DNA of 64,000 nt from Ornithinimicrobium laminariae (GTDB lineage Bacteria > Actinomycetota > Actinomycetes > Actinomycetales > Dermatophilaceae): the NCBI RefSeq assembly GCF_019457945.1, contig NZ_JAHZSU010000002.1, positions 558,001-622,000 of the forward strand, in the 5' to 3' direction. Below the pieces are notes generated by a model. It was not told the DNA's origin, ran no database searches, and saw only the letters and a list, made by a program, of their open reading frames with translations. A program made the position numbers and the translations under genes. Positions within the stretch are counted from its first letter, which is position 1. The number at the start of each line of letters is the position of its first letter. Shown here piece by piece: positions 35,472 to 42,942 of the stretch.

Positions 35472-37123
35472 CAGGTTCCCACGGCCAATCGGTCACCACG
35501 CGCATGCGGCAGGTCCAGCCGGCGCACCGCGTCCCGCACCACTTCGGCCGAGATCAAGCACATCGGCACGCCAATTCCTGGCTGCACCGAGGACCCGGCA
35601 TAGAACAGTCCATCCACACCCCGGTCCCGCACGCTCGGCCGGAACATGGCCGACTGCTTTAGCGTGTGCCCGGGGCCTAACAGCGATCCGCTCCAGGCAT
35701 TGAACTGCTCCACGAAGTCACCGGGTCCGTAGGTTCGACGCACCATGACGCGCTGCGCCAGGTCTGGGATTTCCGCCCACCGGGCCAGTTGCTCCACTGC
35801 AGCCTCGGCCACCCGCTCGACCATCTCATCGCCCGGCTCATCCACCTTCGAGGTCTGCACTCCGCCGCGACCCCAGTTTGGCAGGGCTGGTGCCGGCACC
35901 AGGATGAACAGATTCTCACACCCTTCAGGCGCGGTTTTGGGATCGGTGGACGAGGTTTTGCAGACGTATATCGACGTCTCGGCGGCCAGGTCCTCGCCGC
36001 GCCGTATCCTACCGAAGTTCTCCTGCCAATCCGCAGTGAACAGTAAGTTGTGATGCGCCAACTCCGGTAGCTCTCCACGGACGCCCAGGCAGACAAGCAC
36101 CCCGGAGGGCCCCGGGTCGCGCTTGTGCCAACGACGCTGAGGGGTGCGTTGCTCGACAGGCAGCAGCGTAGTCTGCAGATGCCGTAGGTCCGCGGCACCC
36201 ACCACGACGTCGGCTGGCACATATACCGGTGCTCCGTCGCTTTCCCCACGCGGAAGGTAGGTGACGCCCTGCACGTGGGGGCGTGGCCTTGGTCGGGAGA
36301 ACCTGGACGAGGAGGCGGCCGTTGGGTCAACTAGATCGATCGAGGTGACTTCCGCGCCGGTGATGATCTCTACCCCAGCGGACCGGATGAGATCGGCCAT
36401 GGCGTCCACCAGTGCGGCGAACCCGCCCACGGGGTACTGCACGCCGTCGGTTAGATCCAGGTGGCTCATCAAGTGGTACATGGCTGGGGCGCGGTCCGGA
36501 GAGGTGCCCAGGAACACCGCCGGGTAGCCCAATAGCTGGCGCTGGCGCGGATCTGTGAACCGGGAGGCAACGAACTGTTGCAGCGAGCTGCCTAGCAAAC
36601 GAGCCAGGCGCGGGGCCCGGCGCAACACGGCTGGCACGGCCAGGTCCTGCAAGCGGTGGAAGTCGGTGTAAAGGAAGTGCTCCTTGGCCAGCTCGTAGGT
36701 CTGCGCGGCCGAGTCTAGGTATGCTTCCAACTCTGCGCCGGAGCCGGGGTCCAGGGACTCGAATAGGGCCACCGCCTGCTCTCGGCTGGACTCGACATCT
36801 AAGGGCGGTTCGTCCAGGTAGTCCTGGAAGAACGTCCGGTAAGCCGGGCTGAGCCGGCGCAGTTCCAAATGCTCTTCCACCGAGGAACCCATCAGGTTGA
36901 ACCACCGCTGGATGACCTCCGGCATGAGATACCAAGACGGGCCGGTGTCCCAGTTGAAACCTTCCTCGGACCAGCGTCCCGAGCGCCCACCTAAGGTGTC
37001 CAACTGCTCAAGAAGGGTGACCTTGTGGCCTTCTTGGGCGAGCAGCCCGGCGGTGGCCAGTCCGGCGAAGCCGCCGCCGATCACCACGGTGTCCGGACCG
37101 GTGGCATGTTGTTCGGCGTTCAT
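35471..37123 (-). CDS. crtI: Phytoene desaturase
   Basis: The start is the ATG of MNAEQHATGPDT, which has GGAGGAA six bases upstream and overlaps the crtB stop by 4 bases. The 550-residue flavoprotein has an N-terminal FAD-binding fold (TVVIGGGFAGLATAGLLA and LGGRSGRW). The C-terminal signature DGLFYAGSSVQPGIGVPMCL is characteristic of CrtI-type desaturases and places the FAD near the membrane. It introduces four double bonds to convert phytoene to lycopene. It is the second gene of the operon crtB-crtI-crtEb-crtYe-crtYf. Confidence 0.94.
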   Translation of the reverse strand: MNAEQHATGPDTVVIGGGFAGLATAGLLAQEGHKVTLLEQLDTLGGRSGRWSEEGFNWDTGPSWYLMPEVIQRWFNLMGSSVEEHLELRRLSPAYRTFFQDYLDEPPLDVESSREQAVALFESLDPGSGAELEAYLDSAAQTYELAKEHFLYTDFHRLQDLAVPAVLRRAPRLARLLGSSLQQFVASRFTDPRQRQLLGYPAVFLGTSPDRAPAMYHLMSHLDLTDGVQYPVGGFAALVDAMADLIRSAGVEIITGAEVTSIDLVDPTAASSSRFSRPRPRPHVQGVTYLPRGESDGAPVYVPADVVVGAADLRHLQTTLLPVEQRTPQRRWHKRDPGPSGVLVCLGVRGELPELAHHNLLFTADWQENFGRIRRGEDLAAETSIYVCKTSSTDPKTAPEGCENLFILVPAPALPNWGRGGVQTSKVDEPGDEMVERVAEAAVEQLARWAEIPDLAQRVMVRRTYGPGDFVEQFNAWSGSLLGPGHTLKQSAMFRPSVRDRGVDGLFYAGSSVQPGIGVPMCLISAEVVRDAVRRLDLPHARGDRLAVGT

Positions 37124-38025
37124 ACGTTCCTCCATTGTCCAGCGAGCACTTGGACGGCCAGCCGGGCCTTGACCACGCCGGGCACGCTGATGCGCTCTTG
37201 GACCAGCTGCTCGGCTGCGACGGAGTCAATCCGCTCGGCCAACTCATAGAAAAGCTGGTGCGCCAACATCACCGCTCGGCGGGCACGGCGGTCCAGTGCG
37301 TTGATCCCAGGTAAGGCGGCGTCCAAATCCGCTCGCAGATCTGTAACCAGACTGTCCTTGGTAGCTTTGTCCATCTGCTCCTGGTCCGAGCCGGGCAGGT
37401 AGGTCCTTCCCAGCTGGCGCTGATCGGTGGCCAGGTCCCGCAAGAAGTTCACCTTCTGGAAGGCCGCACCCAGCCGTCGAGCGCTTTCTCCTAATAAATT
37501 GCGCTCGCCCTTGGTGTCCGCGCGGGTGCCGGGCAGGGCAAAGAAGACCTGGAGGCACATCAGCCCCACCACTTCCGCCGACCCATAGATATAGTCCTGC
37601 AAGGATTCACGGTCATGCTCGGTCACGTCCAGGTCCGCGCGCATAGAGGCGAAGAACGGTGCAGTCAACTCGGTGTCGATCCCGTGCCGCCGAGCCACGT
37701 CCGCAAAGGCGTGCGCCACCAGGTTCGTGGAGAAGCCCGTGCTCATGGCGCGCTCCACCTCGGCTTCCAACTCATCCAAGGCCCGCCGCACGGGAGTGGG
37801 GTTTAGGCCAGCCGCCCCCGCGGTGCCGTCGACCACCTCATCAGCCACGCGTACCAGAGCGTAGATGCTGGCGATATCCGCTCTGGTGTCGCGCGGCAGC
37901 ATCCGGCAGGCCATGGCGAACGAGGTGGAGTATTGACCAATCACCTGCCCGGCGGCCGCGACAGCGGTGCGTGTGTACAGGTCTAGCCCTGTCGGCGATA
38001 AACCGTGACGCGAACATACCCTCAT
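37120..38025 (-). CDS. crtB: Phytoene synthase
   Basis: The 301-residue enzyme has the squalene/phytoene synthase motifs. The first is RMLPRDTRADIASIYALVRV with ADEVVDG, holding the first Asp-rich site. The second is GESARRLGAAFQKVNFLRDL with ATDQRQLGRTYLP. It condenses two geranylgeranyl diphosphates to phytoene. It is the promoter-proximal gene of the crt operon, and its upstream region has two palindromic repeats. A GGPP synthase gene (crtE), normally the first gene of such clusters, is not found next to it. Confidence 0.93.
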   Translation of the reverse strand: MRVCSRHGLSPTGLDLYTRTAVAAAGQVIGQYSTSFAMACRMLPRDTRADIASIYALVRVADEVVDGTAGAAGLNPTPVRRALDELEAEVERAMSTGFSTNLVAHAFADVARRHGIDTELTAPFFASMRADLDVTEHDRESLQDYIYGSAEVVGLMCLQVFFALPGTRADTKGERNLLGESARRLGAAFQKVNFLRDLATDQRQLGRTYLPGSDQEQMDKATKDSLVTDLRADLDAALPGINALDRRARRAVMLAHQLFYELAERIDSVAAEQLVQERISVPGVVKARLAVQVLAGQWRNV

Positions 38026-38344
38026 CAGGTGCTCCGGCGTAGGGGGAGCAGCCCGCCCGCAAACTCACCAGCGGCGGCGGCGAAATTTTCGGTGCCGGCT
38101 GGCGCTGCGGCGAAATTTTCGTGGCAATGCAGTCCATAGGCGTCCGGCTCTGGACCGTCCTGCCCATCGCTAGGCGCGTAGAGGACTGACTGAGCGAGGT
38201 TACTGTTCTGAAGAGGATGTAATAGGTCGAGCCTTGCTGAATCGACCTGTCTCACCGGGCACCCCGAAATTGTTTGCTTGCCGCATAACGCGAAGATGGA
38301 GACAATCGTATCGGATCAACCCTAAGGCGGTACAGGACGTGAGC
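38026..38344. promoter_or_regulatory. Divergent crtB-idi intergenic region with twin palindromic repeats
   Basis: This 319-base gap holds no convincing gene. Two identical 15-mers, GCGGCGAAATTTTCG, lie at 38077-38091 and 38107-38121, exactly 30 bases apart. Each contains the palindrome CGAAA-T-TTTCG, so two regulator dimers could bind the same helix face upstream of crtB. Closer to idi is an inverted repeat AGGTCGA...TCGACCT at 38224-38248. I take the first pair as probable operators of the crt operon; the regulator is not known. Confidence 0.5.
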
Positions 38345-38932
38345 ATGAACTATCAGGGGCTCGGTCAACCGGACGCGAAGGCGGAGCAGGTGGTGCTGCT
38401 AGACCCGGACCGTCAGCCGCAGGGAACTGCTGACAAGGCCACCGTTCATCGTAAAACTCGGGACGGTGGAACGCCATTGCATATGGCCTTCTCTTGCCAT
38501 GTAGTGGATGCGCAGGGCCGGTTGCTCATGACACGCCGCGCGCTGGGTAAGGCCGCGTTTCCCGGGGTGTGGACCAATGCCTTTTGTGGCCACCCCGGGC
38601 CTGGGGAGGAACTGGAAACTGCCATCCGGCGTCGTGCTCACCAGGAACTAGGACTGCACCTAGCAGAGGTCGCGACTGCCTTGCCGGACTTCGCGTATCG
38701 GGCATCCGATGCGGCGGGAGTTGAGGAGAATGAGGTGTGCCCAGTGTTCATCGCCCGCACCCACCAGGCCGAGCCAACCCCGCATCCGGCGGAGGCAGAC
38801 GACTGGGCATGGGTTGATCCTGACGATCTACACACGGCCGTCACTGCCACCCCTTTCGCCTTTAGCCCCTGGGTAACGCTCCAAATCAAAGCTGGACTGC
38901 TGCGACAGATCCCGACCCAATCGGGGATCTGA
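38345..38932 (+). CDS. idi: Isopentenyl-diphosphate delta-isomerase, type I
   Basis: The 195-residue Nudix-like enzyme has VVLLDPDRQPQGTADKATVH, the catalytic Cys in WTNAFCGHPGPGEE, and RRRAHQELGL with the metal-binding Glu. The later ENEVCPVFIAR segment carries the second active-site Glu. It interconverts IPP and DMAPP, providing DMAPP both for chain start and for the two C5 units the elongase adds. The ATG of MNYQGLG is used; a GTG two codons earlier (VSMNYQ) is also possible. It is divergent from crtB, forming the right part of the carotenoid cluster. Confidence 0.93.
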   Translation: MNYQGLGQPDAKAEQVVLLDPDRQPQGTADKATVHRKTRDGGTPLHMAFSCHVVDAQGRLLMTRRALGKAAFPGVWTNAFCGHPGPGEELETAIRRRAHQELGLHLAEVATALPDFAYRASDAAGVEENEVCPVFIARTHQAEPTPHPAEADDWAWVDPDDLHTAVTATPFAFSPWVTLQIKAGLLRQIPTQSGI

Positions 38933-38944
38933 AGTTTCAAACAC

Positions 38945-39091
38945 GATACGAACAGAATCCGACAGGTAGGCGTATCCGGAAACCCTCTGTGACCATCTTA
39001 ATTATCTCGCATTTCGAGCAAACGTCACTTCAATCAACATTTACTTGCAAAGACTGTTGACTTGTGTTGATTTAACGGCGAAGATTCCGCT
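38945..39091 (+). promoter_or_regulatory. Duplicated beta-galactosidase promoter region, now in front of deoR copy 2
   Basis: The block begins with GATACGAACAGAATCC and ends with the imperfect tandem TGTTGACTTG/TGTTGATTTA (39055-39074) and ACGGCGAAGATT. It matches 24071-24217 with exactly the same length, 147 bases, to the start codon. The two ends are conserved while the middle is strongly diverged. Conservation of the ends suggests they are the functional operator and promoter parts. Confidence 0.7.
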
Positions 39092-39130
39092 ATGTCCTCC
39101 GCCGTTCTTCGCGAAGGAAGCACTTCATGA
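39092..39130 (+). pseudogene. Gutted beta-galactosidase: 12-codon in-frame remnant
   Basis: The frame reads MSSAVLREGSTS and stops. It joins a start codon at the position of the beta-galactosidase start to the last codons of that gene (its protein ends AVLREGSTS). About 660 internal codons are gone, yet the frame and the 4-base overlap with the following deoR start are kept. It may act as a leader that keeps deoR copy 2 translationally coupled, but it could equally be neutral debris. Confidence 0.75.
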
Positions 39131-39939
39131 GCGCACTGGCCAAGCAACGGCAGCACCAAATCTTGGAAAAGATGCGGCGAGAGGGCGCGGTCCGAGTTAG
39201 CGACCTGGTCGAGGAGATGAACGTCTCCGACATGACCATCCGCCGGGACATCGCCAGTCTCGCGGACCGAGGTTTGGCGCATCGGGTCCACGGTGGCGCG
39301 ACATTGGCGGACACCTCGGGGTCGAGTTATGAGCCATCGTTCGCCAGCAAACTCGGCGCTTCCCGCGAAGAGAAGTTGGCGATTGCCAAAGTCGCTGCCT
39401 CACTGGTCCCGCCCGACTCGTCGGTGGCGATCTCGGCAGGCACCACAGCCCTCGCCGTAGCCGAGGCGCTACTGCCGGTGCGCGATCTGACCATAGTGAC
39501 GAACTCGGTGCCGGTGGCCCAGACCATGCACGACCCAGAGCGGCGCGACCGCACACTCGTCCTGACCGGTGGGGTGCGCACGCCTTCAGATGCTCTCGTC
39601 GGCTCGGTAGCGGTTGCCGGACTCACCGGACTTCACGTCGACCGGCTGTTTTTGGGAGTGCACGGCATTAGCGAACGGGCAGGCTGCACCAGCCCCAACA
39701 TCGCAGAGGTCACCACCAACAAGGCACTCATCGAAGCGGCCGCTCAGATTGTTGTCGTGGCTGACCGCACCAAAGTCGGGCTTGTCGGTCTGGCCACCGT
39801 CATCTCCCTCGATGAGATCGACGTGCTGATCACTGATGCTGCCATGACCGATGAAGACCAGACCATGCTCGCCGCGCACGTCGGCAAAGTGATGACTGCC
39901 GTGGTTGCCCCCAACGAGACAGGAAAAATCACCGAATGA
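39127..39939 (+). CDS. DeoR/GlpR-family transcriptional regulator (copy 2)
   Basis: The encoded 270 residues are identical to copy 1 as far as I can compare. About ten base differences, all silent, separate the genes (for example GCCAAG/GCCAAA, GTT/GTC and TTG/CTG changes). Winged-helix and sugar-phosphate sensor domains are therefore intact. It is transcribed from a diverged copy of the beta-galactosidase promoter and lies downstream of idi in the same direction. Retention of an intact regulator amid wrecked neighbours suggests selection or gene conversion. It probably recognises the same operators as copy 1, so it may add to repression of the galactoside genes and of its own promoter. Confidence 0.92.
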   Translation: MSALAKQRQHQILEKMRREGAVRVSDLVEEMNVSDMTIRRDIASLADRGLAHRVHGGATLADTSGSSYEPSFASKLGASREEKLAIAKVAASLVPPDSSVAISAGTTALAVAEALLPVRDLTIVTNSVPVAQTMHDPERRDRTLVLTGGVRTPSDALVGSVAVAGLTGLHVDRLFLGVHGISERAGCTSPNIAEVTTNKALIEAAAQIVVVADRTKVGLVGLATVISLDEIDVLITDAAMTDEDQTMLAAHVGKVMTAVVAPNETGKITE

Positions 39940-40019
39940 GTGCCGATATTGCTCGCACCTCCACCCGCCTATCTGACGGGAGAGAGGTTGCCAAGCCGGG
40001 CGCGCACCTGTTGGGTTAG
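39936..40019 (+). pseudogene. galT 5' stub fused in frame to the tail of the DUF6326-like gene
   Basis: The 27-residue frame joins galT codons 1-17 (MSADIARTSTRLSDGRE) to VAKPGAHLLG, the C-terminus of the DUF6326-like protein. The junction lies at a shared GAG. It starts inside the deoR stop exactly as galT does in the intact operon. It marks a deletion that removed most of galT, galK, the two-component pair and the membrane-protein gene from the second copy. No function is expected. Confidence 0.8.
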
Positions 40020-40032
40020 CCCATGGATGAGC
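39983..40032 (+). repeat. Right copy of the 50-bp direct repeat
   Basis: This copy differs from 31912-31961 at three positions by my alignment. It connects the galT stub to the intact uracil-DNA glycosylase gene, whose ATG lies in it at 40023. It is best explained as the second-copy end of the DUF6326-like gene in its native position before the glycosylase. Confidence 0.85.
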
Positions 40033-40658
40033 AACCGCGGACCGGTCGTGATGTTCCCGCGTTGCTCAACACCATCCGCGCTTGTCGGATTTGTCGCGAT
40101 GAGCCGTGGCAGCCCAATAACCGCCTGCCCCATGAGCCGCGACCTGTCTTGAGAGCGAGCGACACCGCTCGTGTCGTCATCATTGGTCAAGCTCCCGGCC
40201 GCAAGGTCCACGAGAGTGGCGTCCCCTGGGATGACGCCAGTGGGGCTCGGCTGCGCACCTGGCTCGGTATGCCGACAGATCAGTTCTATGACGAGGCGCA
40301 GGTCGCGATCGTGCCGATGGGGTTTTGCTATCCAGGTAAGGCGAAGTCGGGCGATGCGCGACCACGCGCGGAGTGTGCGCCCACCTGGCACGATCTGCTC
40401 ATGTCACTTTTGCCAGCCGATCGGCTGACCATTCTCATTGGGCGGTATGCCCAACAACGCTATCTGCCGCAGGCCGGCTCGAGTGTGACCCAGGCCGTGG
40501 GTCGTTGGGCCGAGTTCTTGCCAGCTACCATCGTGCTGCCGCACCCTTCGCCTCGCAATGTCGGTTGGTTCAAGGCGAACCCGTGGTTTGAGCAGGAGAC
40601 CATCCCGGCGGTTCAAGCTCGAATGGCACAGTTAACCGATGGCTTCACTGAACGCTGA
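40023..40658 (+). CDS. Uracil-DNA glycosylase family protein
   Basis: The 211-residue protein has CRICRDEPWQ near the N-terminus and the active-site motif IIGQAPGRKVHESGVPWDD. A late motif, TIVLPHPSPRNVGWFKANPW, inserts in DNA and corresponds to motif B of the UDG superfamily. Motif A as G-Q-A-P-G is typical of the family 4/5-like branch; only one cysteine pair is visible near the start, so an iron-sulphur cluster is uncertain. It excises uracil from DNA. The gene was probably directly downstream of the DUF6326-like gene before the duplication, 4 bases after its stop. Its 3' end overlaps the convergent tetR by 14 bases. Confidence 0.82.
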   Translation: MDEQPRTGRDVPALLNTIRACRICRDEPWQPNNRLPHEPRPVLRASDTARVVIIGQAPGRKVHESGVPWDDASGARLRTWLGMPTDQFYDEAQVAIVPMGFCYPGKAKSGDARPRAECAPTWHDLLMSLLPADRLTILIGRYAQQRYLPQAGSSVTQAVGRWAEFLPATIVLPHPSPRNVGWFKANPWFEQETIPAVQARMAQLTDGFTER

Positions 40659-41250
40659 GACGTCGCGCCAACTGATCAGCGACATCTTCCAGACAGTCAT
40701 CCAACAGGGCGTCATCTCGAGTGCCGAGCCAGTTCTGGGCCAAACCGATCAAACTGCCAAAGAGCGACTCCGCTAACACCTCCACTGGCGCGTCCCACAC
40801 CTGGCCAGCGTCGGCTGCAACTTGGGTCAAGAACCTAGCCACCTCGGCACGGTAGTCAACGACAGCCTCCCGCGAGAGTGCGGTCAGCTCCTCATCTCGC
40901 ACTCCCATCAGCCCCAGCTCTTGGAAGACGAGCTCAACCTGAGGATCCAACCTCAGGCTTGCGGCATACCTGCGGACTGCGCGGCGAAGCACCTCCCGCG
41001 GATCATCACCCGGGTTCAGCGCGCCGCCCAGGACGGTAGCGGCTGAATCTATATCGGCGGCATAAACCGCGCGCATCAGACTGGTCTTTGAGTCAAAGGC
41101 ATAGTGCACGGCGCCTAGCGGCACTTCGGCATCCTTGGCCACCGCTCGGGTGGTGAGAGCCCATGCACCATCGCGGCGCATCACCCGCATGGCCGCCTCC
41201 ACGAGTTGGGCCCGCCGCGTCGCGACTGGGACATGGACTCGTTTTGTCAT
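40645..41250 (-). CDS. TetR-family transcriptional regulator
   Basis: The 201-residue protein has an N-terminal TetR helix-turn-helix (RRAQLVEAAMRVMRRDGAWA, then TTRAVAKDAEVPLGAVHYAF) and an all-helical ligand domain. Its start overlaps the stop of the DHA2 efflux gene by 4 bases, so efflux pump and regulator are one operon. TetR proteins in this arrangement usually repress the pump until a substrate binds. The ligand is unknown. Confidence 0.9.
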   Translation of the reverse strand: MTKRVHVPVATRRAQLVEAAMRVMRRDGAWALTTRAVAKDAEVPLGAVHYAFDSKTSLMRAVYAADIDSAATVLGGALNPGDDPREVLRRAVRRYAASLRLDPQVELVFQELGLMGVRDEELTALSREAVVDYRAEVARFLTQVAADAGQVWDAPVEVLAESLFGSLIGLAQNWLGTRDDALLDDCLEDVADQLARRLSVQ

Positions 41251-42773
41251 GAAACGACCTCACTCGTTGCTGACTCTTGCACTCGTGCTCGACGAGTGCG
41301 TAGAACGATCAATGCTTGCAACCCGGTATAGGCCGCGACCAGGCCTGCGACCAGCAGGACCACCGCCATACCTGAGGTGAAGGACTCCGCGGCGGTCGCG
41401 AGAAAACTATCGGCAACAGCCCCCGGTAGGCCCTCGGCCGCTAGCTGTGCTCCACCGAGTGTTTCGCTCCCGGCGTCGATCACGTGCTGGGGCACCTCGC
41501 CTGAGGCATCCGCTAGCCCAGCACGGTAGAGCGCAAGTCCGAGCGTGCCCAGGACAGCAGTGCCCATGGCACCGCCCATCTCGTATGCGGTCTCGGAGAC
41601 CGCGGCAGCGCTGCCGGTGCGTTCGGGCGGAGCCGAGGAGACAACCACATCGTTGGTCAGGCTCTCAGCCAAACCAATACCTAAGCCGATCGTTGCGGTC
41701 CACAAGCCCAGGGCGATGAGTCCTGTGGAGTCGATAACGAGCGCGCCAACGGCAAACCCAGCGGCAGCTAGCAACATCCCACCACCAATAACCACGCGCA
41801 GCGTCACCAGCCGAGCCAGTGCCGGGGCGGCCAGGGAACCAACGACGGCCGCCAGGGCGAACGGCAGGATCCATAGTCCGGCGGTCAGCGGCGAGAGGCC
41901 CTCAACGAACTGCAGGTATTGAGGCAGGAAAAACAGCAGACCCAGGATCGAGAAAACGCTCAAAAGGTTGGTCAGGATAGCGACCGTAAAGACTCGATTG
42001 GCGAAGAGACTCACGTCGAGCAGGGGCTCGGCCAGCGTCAATTGGCGGCGCACAAACACCCAGAGCAACACGATGCCGATCAGCATGGCGGTAATAGCCA
42101 CCACGCTAACCCCGTGCGAGCCCAACTCCTTCAAGCCGTAGACCAGCGGCAACATACCGGCGATCGACAAGGCCGCTGAGGTCACGTCGAACGGGCCAGG
42201 GTTTTGGTTGCGAGACTCGGGCAGCAAGATCACAGCGCCAAACAGCAGCACCACCATGACCGGGGCATTGATCAAGAAGACCGAGCCCCACCAGAAGTGC
42301 TCCAGCATGAAGCCACCAATGACTGGGCCGAGCGCCGTGCCACCGGCAAAAGCGGCAGCCCACACGGCGATTGCGCTACGCCGTTCACGGTTATCGGGGA
42401 AGACGGTGCGCACCAGCGAGAGCGTCGAGGGCATCAAGGTAGCCCCACCGAGACCAAGAAGAGCCCGTGCCGCAATCAACATCTGGGCAGAAGTGGAGAA
42501 CGCTGCGAAGACCGAAGCTGCGCCGAAGGCAGCAGCGCCGATCATGAGCAGTCGGCGGCGACCGATGCGATCCCCAAGGTTGCCCATCAGCACCAACAGC
42601 CCGGCCAGCAGGAAGGAGTAAATGTCGATGATCCAGAGGAGTTGCGCTGCGGAGGGGTCGAGGTCTTCGCTCAGCGCGGGCACAGCAATCCCGAGCACAG
42701 TCATGTCAATGCTGATCAGCAGCACTGGTAGCACCAGCACGGCGAGTGCTGCCCAACGGCGGCGGGTGGTCAT
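41247..42773 (-). CDS. DHA2-family MFS drug/proton antiporter (14 helices)
   Basis: The 508-residue membrane protein starts with WAALAVLVLPVLLISIDMTV. It has DIYSFLLAGLLVLMGNLGDRIGRRR (motif A), LGGATLMPSTLSLVRTVFP and WAAAFAGGTALGPVIGG (motif C), followed by about eight further helices. The length and motif C are those of 14-helix DHA2 exporters such as QacA/EmrB. It exports cationic or lipophilic compounds using the proton gradient. It is coupled to the TetR gene that follows. The upstream 170 bases up to the anti-sigma gene's end carry no gene. Confidence 0.93.
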   Translation of the reverse strand: MTTRRRWAALAVLVLPVLLISIDMTVLGIAVPALSEDLDPSAAQLLWIIDIYSFLLAGLLVLMGNLGDRIGRRRLLMIGAAAFGAASVFAAFSTSAQMLIAARALLGLGGATLMPSTLSLVRTVFPDNRERRSAIAVWAAAFAGGTALGPVIGGFMLEHFWWGSVFLINAPVMVVLLFGAVILLPESRNQNPGPFDVTSAALSIAGMLPLVYGLKELGSHGVSVVAITAMLIGIVLLWVFVRRQLTLAEPLLDVSLFANRVFTVAILTNLLSVFSILGLLFFLPQYLQFVEGLSPLTAGLWILPFALAAVVGSLAAPALARLVTLRVVIGGGMLLAAAGFAVGALVIDSTGLIALGLWTATIGLGIGLAESLTNDVVVSSAPPERTGSAAAVSETAYEMGGAMGTAVLGTLGLALYRAGLADASGEVPQHVIDAGSETLGGAQLAAEGLPGAVADSFLATAAESFTSGMAVVLLVAGLVAAYTGLQALIVLRTRRARVQESATSEVVS

Positions 42774-42942
42774 CTTGCGGCTCCATTCATCGGTCTATTA
42801 GTGAGAATGGCACAAGTGGGTCAACCGTCCAAGTCGTTCGACCAAAGCCTCCAACTTCATCAGCGGCTGAATGCACGAAAACCCGCTCGTCAGGATGACG
42901 GCCGGGATTTCGTGAGGTGGAGAACTCGCGCGGGCTAGCGCT

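Noticed and set aside
31912..40032. Classical integrative element carrying carotenoid genes
   Set aside because: There is no integrase, transposase, tRNA end or plasmid gene. The direct repeats are explained by gene ends left by a tandem duplication.
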